From Pontibacter liquoris (GTDB lineage: Bacteria > Bacteroidota > Bacteroidia > Cytophagales > Hymenobacteraceae), in assembly GCF_022758235.1 (NCBI RefSeq), contig NZ_JALEBG010000001.1, positions 2,542,001 to 2,606,000 of the forward strand: a DNA stretch of 64,000 nt, in the 5' to 3' direction. A program made the translations under genes and the position numbers. This document shows, one piece after another, positions 58,926 to 64,000 of the stretch (the stretch's first letter is position 1; each line of letters starts with the position of its first letter). The notes beneath the pieces were generated by a model, which saw only the letters and a program-made list of their open reading frames with translations, made no database searches and had not been told where the DNA came from.

Positions 58926-59558
58926 ATGAAAGCTGCCCTTTACACCCGCGTCTCTACCACAAGGCAGAACTCCGACCGTCAAGTCACCGAGCTAAACCAT
59001 TACGCCACCCGCCAGGGCTTCGAAGTGGTCTATACCGTCTGCGAGACTGTATCGGGCACCCGAAGCAAGTACGAGCGCCCAGGCATGGAGGAGATCTTTG
59101 AGCTGGCCAGAAGAAAAGAGATCACCGAAGTCATTTGCCTCGAACTATCCAGGCTGGGCAGGGACAACATGGATGTGCGCCAGATCATCCTGGAACTGGC
59201 TGAGCTGGGCGTCTGCACCCATGTGGTGAACCGTAACCTACGCTCACTGGACAAGCACCGTAGGAAGGACTCGGTAACGATGATGGTGCTGGGCATACTG
59301 GCAGATCTTGCTCAGATGGAGCGCGAGTCACTTGTAGAGCGTATTGTCTCAGGCCAGCAGGAAGCCAAACGACAGGGCAAGCATATAGCCAGACCCAAGG
59401 GAACGGTGAAGAGTACTGAGAAGCTTCTGGAGGAGAACAGGAAGGTTGCTGAATACCTGAAAGAAGGCAGATGTTCTGTCAGAGAGATTGCCAAGCTGTG
59501 TGCCGTGTCACCTAACACGGTGATGAAGGTGAAGCGCACGCTGGGAGAGTTGGTCTAA
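58926..59558 (+). CDS. serine recombinase, resolvase/invertase family
   Basis: A 210-aa small serine recombinase. The catalytic N-terminal domain has ALYTRVSTTRQNSDRQ with the nucleophilic Ser in RVSTT, FELARRKEITEVICLELSRLGRD (the LSRLGRD motif in full) and an E-helix (MMVLGILADLAQMERESLVERI). A C-terminal HTH (CSVREIAKLCAVSPNTVMKVK) follows. It is of resolvase/invertase size, not the large-serine type. It could resolve or invert part of the island, or belong to a decayed transposon; no inverted invertible segment was identified next to it. Confidence 0.92.
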   Translation: MKAALYTRVSTTRQNSDRQVTELNHYATRQGFEVVYTVCETVSGTRSKYERPGMEEIFELARRKEITEVICLELSRLGRDNMDVRQIILELAELGVCTHVVNRNLRSLDKHRRKDSVTMMVLGILADLAQMERESLVERIVSGQQEAKRQGKHIARPKGTVKSTEKLLEENRKVAEYLKEGRCSVREIAKLCAVSPNTVMKVKRTLGELV

Positions 59559-60050
59559 AGCACCGGCACATCCCTTTATGCTATGAGTATAAGTTCTTGC
59601 AGACTGTAAAGCAGAGGCTGCAGTTCAGGTTTTCTTTCCCTATCCACAAGAACACATGCTCTGAACATCAGCCAAAGCAAACGGAGCCGGAGCAAAACAG
59701 CGCCACCCGGTCAGCCCAAAGCGTTTTCATTTCCCTCAGACATCCCCACCCCTCAAACAAGAGATGCCGAAATCAGGGTCTCAGAAATTTTTTGGTATTT
59801 TTCAGAAGTCAGGACTAGCCTCTTTAACTAAAAGCCATTAGAAGGTGAAGCTTGCTTGTCTTGATTCAATGTCTTATGCGTATAGTTTGCCGGGGTTGCT
59901 TTCGAATTATATTAGATTCACTCAAGATTGCTTTTTTGTACTAGCACAACAATTACGCTCTACCTCCAGGTGCGTAGATTTTGGAGTTACCAAACAAATC
60001 CGTACTGGATCTCATCGTGTTCTCTTTTTTCTATTAACTGAACAAAATAA
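59559..60050. other. intergenic region after the serine recombinase
   Basis: About 490 nt without a credible gene; short frames here lack any recognisable feature. No clear repeats seen. Confidence 0.5.
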
Positions 60051-60074
60051 AAGCCACCGATAAACTGGTGGCTT
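60051..60074 (-). terminator. terminator of the GRDP-like gene
   Basis: AAGCCACC (60051-60058) with GGTGGCTT (60067-60074), loop of 8 nt. On the minus strand it is followed by TTTTATTTTGTT, a good T-run. Confidence 0.8.
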
Positions 60075-60114
60075 CCAATTAAACAAAAGCGATTATCATC
60101 TCGAGTAGCAGTTG

Positions 60115-60585
60115 CTATTTACACTTTACGGGCTTACAAGCGGTTCTACACTTTCCTCGTCCTCCACCTTTAGCACTATCATATCCCTCGCCAAAATGAT
60201 TCTTGTATAATGCAGTGGTATCTGCGAATGCAGTATGTAAATCACGCAGATCCTGCTCTCCTCTCATTCCGAAATAAGGGAAGTGATGAACAAAATATCC
60301 AAAAACGCGATCACAATCCCGTACATATGCTTGGGTGTCTAGAATGTGATAATGCCAAAACTTATCAACCTCCTGATTTGGCACAATTTCCTCATTAGGA
60401 TAAGCATACTTGAGTGCAAGAAAACGCTTGTAGTCCTGCTCGGCTATATCGCATTGCTCGCTTGTCCAACCGAGCCCTTCCTCAGCATCCTGAAGCTTCT
60501 GCTTTAGCATTTGAAAATCGATCTCAGAGAGAACGGCAAGAGCCTTGCTTACAAGGTCTCTTTTGTTTTTAACAATTGTTGTCAT
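60115..60585 (-). CDS. glycine-rich domain-containing (GRDP)-like protein
   Basis: A 156-aa cytosolic protein matching the GRDP-like (PF07173-type) pattern: VDKFWHYHILDTQAYVRDCDRVFGYFVHHFPYFG (parts, about residues 78-111), where the W-H-x-H-I-x-D-T-x-x-Y and HHFPYFG blocks are characteristic. The N-terminal ~60 residues are helical (FQMLKQKLQDAEEGLGW). The C-terminal tail GGGRGKCRTACKPVKCK is short, basic and has three Cys, unusual for a cytosolic protein. Function of the family in bacteria is unknown. It is bounded by its own terminator. Confidence 0.75.
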   Translation of the reverse strand: MTTIVKNKRDLVSKALAVLSEIDFQMLKQKLQDAEEGLGWTSEQCDIAEQDYKRFLALKYAYPNEEIVPNQEVDKFWHYHILDTQAYVRDCDRVFGYFVHHFPYFGMRGEQDLRDLHTAFADTTALYKNHFGEGYDSAKGGGRGKCRTACKPVKCK

Positions 60586-60782
60586 GAATATAAAGTGTTA
60601 AATGTTTAATTTAAATATAATAATATTCATGCAATTTTACTAAACTAATTAGGCCTTTTCCATTTACATCTAAATCAGTTAGCAAAGAACTACATAGTTC
60701 CGTTAGCTGATGACACAAAATTCCTACATATGGAAGAAAAGGATTCTAGCCTTAGGATTCATAAACAACTAATAGAGTCACA

Positions 60783-62954
60783 TCAATGAGGGTTAGCTAA
60801 CTTGTCTGCGCTTCTTAACAACGAGACTGTATTGTTAGAGACAAACAGCATGTTGCTTAAGAGAATATTAACACCCTTAAAATCATAGAACCTTTCCTCA
60901 AGAATATTCCCCTTATACTGGAGGGGAAGCATCAAACCCCATTTGGAGAAATCCAGCAGAGATGCGTTATCTTCAAGTGCATGTTGTAAATGAAAGTCCA
61001 CATCTTCAATAAATAAACTTAACTGCTCAAAGAGCTCCTGAAGCAAATCATGATTTATAGAAAGAATGAAGCTACTACTTTGTTCGTCATAAACATGCTT
61101 CAGATCCAGGCGGTTGAGCAGGAAGGCAAGGCTTCGGTTTATCCTTGTACCGGTAAATGTATAAAATATGATCTGACCATCCTTGACGAGCACCGGCCTT
61201 TCTTTGGCAAAGTCTCTTAGCGGAAAGATTGCAAAGTCTTTGCGCAGTTCCGCAAGCTTGTCCAGCCCCTCCTCATCGAGCTCCGGGTATTGGGCATCTG
61301 CATAAAGGATCTCCAGCATTTTTTCCCTGACTTTGGCGTCAACGGTGCCTCCCCCTCCCAGGAACAAGGGTTTTTTACCATCCACAGCAGGGACAACCTC
61401 TATTTTCTTGGTCTTGAAATCCACAAACCTGATCTTCCAGATCCTTGCTGCCAACAGGATGTTCTCGTCTTCCATTACCTGTGGCGTGAGCGGTATTTCC
61501 CCAATCGGTTTCCCGGCATTCACCACTTTGAAGCTGGGCTCGGTCTTGAAGACGCTATAAAACTCACGCGAATTAACCATGCGTTCGCCCTCCACGCCGA
61601 TGATGAGTTCCCGGTGGACCTGCTCCAGCCAATCCTGCCGGATGAGCTCATCAAGGATGTCCTGCATTGCCTGATCTTCGATTTCGGAGAAGGCATAGTT
61701 ACTTTTCATCGTGGCGATCAGTTCATCTTTCGTGCAGCCGGAGCGTTCTTTCACGGTGGAAAGTGCCTGGTGCAGGAATAGATCATAAGGTTTTTCTGCC
61801 GTGCGGAAAGGCTCAATATATCCCTCCTTGTAGAGTAACCAGCAGGCCAGGGACTGCAACAGGCTCCACTTGTCAGTGGCATAAAGCAGCAGCTGGCTTT
61901 TTTCTCCTTCCCTCCTGCCGCTTCTGCCCACTCGCTGAATGAGGGAAGCGATCGAATGCGTAGCATCCACCTGCACTACTTTATCCACTGAGCCTATGTC
62001 AATGCCAAGCTCAAGCGTAGAAGTACAGGAAATACAGAAATTATGCCGCCTGTTATGCTTGGCAAAATGCTCAACATATTCTCGCACTTCCTTGTCTACT
62101 GAGGAGTGGTGAGAAAAATAGTTGGGATGACCTCCTACTCGCTGGGAAATCTTCAGGAGTTTCACAGCAATCTCCTCGGCCCTGCCACGGCTATTGGGAA
62201 AGATGAGGACTTTATGGTTCCAGGTCTGCGTATACAGGTCCTTAACCATCTCCAGCGGCAGTTCTTGAGTATCAGATTCAAAGTACCTAAAGCAGGTGGT
62301 CATCTCCCTAGAAGACCTGTCCAACAGCACCTTGGTATTCACCTCATCCCCGGTAAATTTCTTTGCCTCCGAGTAGTCCCCTATCGTCGCAGAAAGACCG
62401 ACTATGCGGAAGCTGGTTTTGTTGACAGCACCTAAACGGGCCAGCAACGACTTTAGGTGGATGCCTCGATCTGTGCCTAAAAAGGAGTGGATCTCATCAA
62501 TGACAATATACTTCAGGTTCGAGAACAGGGCCTTTGCACTGTATGGTGCATTCACCAGCATGGCTTCTATGGATTCGGGCGTGATGAGCACAATCCCTTC
62601 AGGCTTCTGCACCAGTTTCTTCTTTTCTGTACGGTTCGCCTCGCCATGCCACTTGGTTACTTTGACATCCAGGTTTTTGCAGAGCTCTTCCACCCGGTAA
62701 AACTGATCGTTGATCAGGGCTATCAGCGGGGAAATGTAAAGCACCTGCACCCCTGTTTCCCGAAAATCAACCTTTGAGAGGATAGGCAGGAAAGCAGCCT
62801 CAGTCTTTCCCGAGGCTGTCCTGGAAGCCAGAATAAAGTTGCTGTCACTGGAGAGGATGTGCTGTATAGCGGCTCCTTGAATCGGGCGCAAAGACTCCCA
62901 ACGCTTATCCCGGATATAGCGTCGGATAGGTTCAGAAAGCAGCTGGTACGGCAT
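60783..62954 (-). CDS. superfamily 2 DEAD/DEAH helicase, Lhr/BrxHI-like
   Basis: A 723-aa helicase. Motif I ASRTASGKT (43-51), motif Ia region VLYISPLIALINDQ, motif II DEIH (153-156), motif III LSATIGD, then motif V-VI CTSTLELGIDIGSVDKVVQVDA and QRVGRSGRREG. About 330 residues of C-terminal region with an Lhr-like look (MNDE-type linker replaced by ALSTVKERSGCTKDELIATM) follow. It starts immediately after the DUF2791 gene stop with no gap, so the two are one operon. In BREX type 2-like loci BrxHI is an Lhr-family helicase next to BrxD; that name is applied by analogy. Confidence 0.82.
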   Translation of the reverse strand: MPYQLLSEPIRRYIRDKRWESLRPIQGAAIQHILSSDSNFILASRTASGKTEAAFLPILSKVDFRETGVQVLYISPLIALINDQFYRVEELCKNLDVKVTKWHGEANRTEKKKLVQKPEGIVLITPESIEAMLVNAPYSAKALFSNLKYIVIDEIHSFLGTDRGIHLKSLLARLGAVNKTSFRIVGLSATIGDYSEAKKFTGDEVNTKVLLDRSSREMTTCFRYFESDTQELPLEMVKDLYTQTWNHKVLIFPNSRGRAEEIAVKLLKISQRVGGHPNYFSHHSSVDKEVREYVEHFAKHNRRHNFCISCTSTLELGIDIGSVDKVVQVDATHSIASLIQRVGRSGRREGEKSQLLLYATDKWSLLQSLACWLLYKEGYIEPFRTAEKPYDLFLHQALSTVKERSGCTKDELIATMKSNYAFSEIEDQAMQDILDELIRQDWLEQVHRELIIGVEGERMVNSREFYSVFKTEPSFKVVNAGKPIGEIPLTPQVMEDENILLAARIWKIRFVDFKTKKIEVVPAVDGKKPLFLGGGGTVDAKVREKMLEILYADAQYPELDEEGLDKLAELRKDFAIFPLRDFAKERPVLVKDGQIIFYTFTGTRINRSLAFLLNRLDLKHVYDEQSSSFILSINHDLLQELFEQLSLFIEDVDFHLQHALEDNASLLDFSKWGLMLPLQYKGNILEERFYDFKGVNILLSNMLFVSNNTVSLLRSADKLANPH

Positions 62955-64000
62955 TTATAATACCTCTATGCTATCTACCAGACTATCTACAGCAGATTCA
63001 TCCGGACGCTCGTCATGAATCTCTATATCTCCAAAAAGGTGTTGCTTGTCGATGCTTGGGTTCTGCCGGATAATACTCAGGATGTTGAGAAAATCGCGTA
63101 TCACCTCCCGGGGCGTGAGAAATTCGCTCGCACCGGGTTTGTTAAACATCTCTTCCATGAATTGGTGGATCTCCTCATCCGTGATGTCAAGCTGGGTTTT
63201 GTAGTTGAAGTCGAAAATAGCTTTTAGCTTTTTGAGCAACACAAAGATCTCGGTATGATTGAGTGGCATCAAGCGAATCACTGGCTGAGAGAAATCGCGC
63301 TCAGCTAGCGTCTCAAACTTATTTGTCTCCAACCTCGATTTAAGCGCATGATAGCTAAACAGCCCCCTTCGCTCATTTTCCAGCACCTCTTTGGTACCGG
63401 CGAAATTGATAAAGAAATTGCTCACTTTCCCCTGAAAGCAGTCGTTGTAGATGGCTAGCACTTTTTCATAGTTTTTCTCCCGCATCACGGAGGTGGAGAT
63501 TTTGTAGAGGTTGATGGCCTCATCGAGGTTAATCATAAAACCACTATAGCCCATGCTCACAAACAACTTACAGAAGTTCTTGAGCATGTCGTAATAATTG
63601 AGGTCATGGATTATCTCCCGCACCCCCAGGTCCTGACGAGCCTCGGTCTTAGTTCTGTATTCGCCCTTAAGCCACTTGAGTGCGTTCCTGCGTAGCTGTT
63701 CATTGTCACTGATGTAGCCTTCATAGTATTTCATCACCACCACACCAAAGTCAAACCCACCTACATCCGTTAGTTCATTGATCGTATTCATGATGCTGCG
63801 CTGAATCAAAGGCAGGTGCTGCTCCTCACGGATTTGAGTTAATGGAATGTTTTTATCTTGTGATGTTTTGGTGATAACCTGCTCAATCCATTTTTCCAGC
63901 AAAGTTGCCAGTGCCCCTCCTTCCGGTTTTGTCTGGATGGCAATGTTGTCCATGATTGCTGAATAAAGAGCCACTGCCTTTCCATCATTGGAGTAGAGCC
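62955..64000 (-). CDS. DUF2791/BrxD-like P-loop ATPase, N-terminus cut by the window edge
   Basis: The frame is open to the right edge; about 347 residues are visible to the stop at 62955. Recognised DUF2791 blocks: KWLKGEYRTKTEARQDLGVREII (parts), a Walker-B-like GYSGFMINLDEAINLYK, NYEKVLAIYNDCFQGKV, FINFAGTKEVLENERRGLFSYHALKSRL in parts, and the HTEIFVLLKKL motif. The Walker A should lie in the missing N-terminal part. DUF2791 ATPases (BrxD) pair with Lhr-like helicases in BREX and TerY-P/TerB-linked loci, both defence-related. A GTG at 63974 is internal to the family domain and not the real start. Confidence 0.82.
   Translation of the reverse strand, partial: LYSNDGKAVALYSAIMDNIAIQTKPEGGALATLLEKWIEQVITKTSQDKNIPLTQIREEQHLPLIQRSIMNTINELTDVGGFDFGVVVMKYYEGYISDNEQLRRNALKWLKGEYRTKTEARQDLGVREIIHDLNYYDMLKNFCKLFVSMGYSGFMINLDEAINLYKISTSVMREKNYEKVLAIYNDCFQGKVSNFFINFAGTKEVLENERRGLFSYHALKSRLETNKFETLAERDFSQPVIRLMPLNHTEIFVLLKKLKAIFDFNYKTQLDITDEEIHQFMEEMFNKPGASEFLTPREVIRDFLNILSIIRQNPSIDKQHLFGDIEIHDERPDESAVDSLVDSIEVL

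Larger units (their letters stand above)
35887..64000. mobile_element. genomic island at tRNA-Glu, extending beyond the window
   Basis: The island begins at the 3' end of tRNA-Glu with a tyrosine integrase reading away from the tRNA. It contains an excisionase-like HTH gene, an iteron-type origin with a polymerase-like replication gene, an integron-like cassette array, a serine recombinase and a BREX-type gene pair. Composition falls well below that of the left 35 kb in the cassette region. No repeat of the tRNA 3' end was found inside the window, so the right boundary lies beyond 64,000. The island may be composite. Confidence 0.75.

Noticed and set aside
35887..64000. Insertion sequence with DDE transposase
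   Set aside because: No transposase frame with a DDE pattern or IS-type terminal repeats was recognised in the window.

Overview
The window looks like a chromosome segment from a Bacteroidota member of the Cytophagales/Hymenobacteraceae type (Pontibacter-like). The evidence is TAnnTTTG-type promoter elements, no Shine-Dalgarno sequences, many lipoproteins with short lipoboxes, and Bacteroidota-restricted families (DUF4290 next to murA, DUF4905, TIGR02757, bacterial SUI1). The genus is inferred from general gene character, not from any search.

Positions 1-35,700 are ordinary chromosome at roughly 50% GC. In order they hold: a Sel1/ankyrin repeat protein cut by the left edge; a UvrD/PcrA helicase; DUF4290-murA (MurA carries Asp where E. 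coli has the fosfomycin-target Cys); a small AT-rich accessory patch (5.9-7.7 kb); DUF1810; menB; an RlmL-type RNA methyltransferase; murB; three tandem paralogous lipoproteins; the branched-chain amino acid cluster ilvE-ilvD-ilvB-ilvN-ilvC-ilvA with a possible leader-peptide attenuator before ilvD; mutS2; a YhcH-family gene behind a 7-bp tandem repeat; a TlpA-like thioredoxin; TIGR02757; a LysM protein; DUF4905; an NfeD protease; kdsB; SUI1; a lipid kinase; a universal stress protein; and gapA.

A tRNA-Glu gene (35,815-35,886) marks the left edge of a genomic island that runs past the right end of the window. Next to the tRNA are a tyrosine integrase, an unknown protein, an excisionase-like HTH protein, and a candidate replication origin of five iterons. 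The origin precedes a 507-aa protein carrying the motifs of a family A DNA polymerase palm/fingers without nuclease domains. This looks like an integrated, replication-capable element.

From 41,203 to 58,277 the island carries an integron-like cassette array. It has 23 cassettes with 25 open reading frames, all on the minus strand. Each is followed by a 52-69 bp imperfect palindrome bounded by RYYYAAC/GTTRRRY core heptamers. The heptamers at the two ends of a cassette are complementary in 18 of 23 cassettes. All 16 cassettes closest to the integrase match perfectly; 5 of the 7 farthest have 1-2 mismatches. The array starts beside a 484-aa tyrosine recombinase that reads in the same direction as the cassettes, has a duplicated N-terminal module and, by eye, lacks the insertion typical of IntI. 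Cargo is mostly unknown lipoproteins, small membrane proteins and cytosolic proteins, plus DUF4262, a GIY-YIG protein and a cREC-type receiver protein.

Right of the array are a nested palindromic operator-like site, a small zinc-ribbon protein, a serine recombinase, a GRDP-like protein, and a BREX-type pair: a BrxHI/Lhr-like helicase and a DUF2791 (BrxD-like) ATPase cut by the right edge. The 23-cassette array with its non-canonical integrase, and the iteron plus polymerase-like replication module, are the most notable contents.
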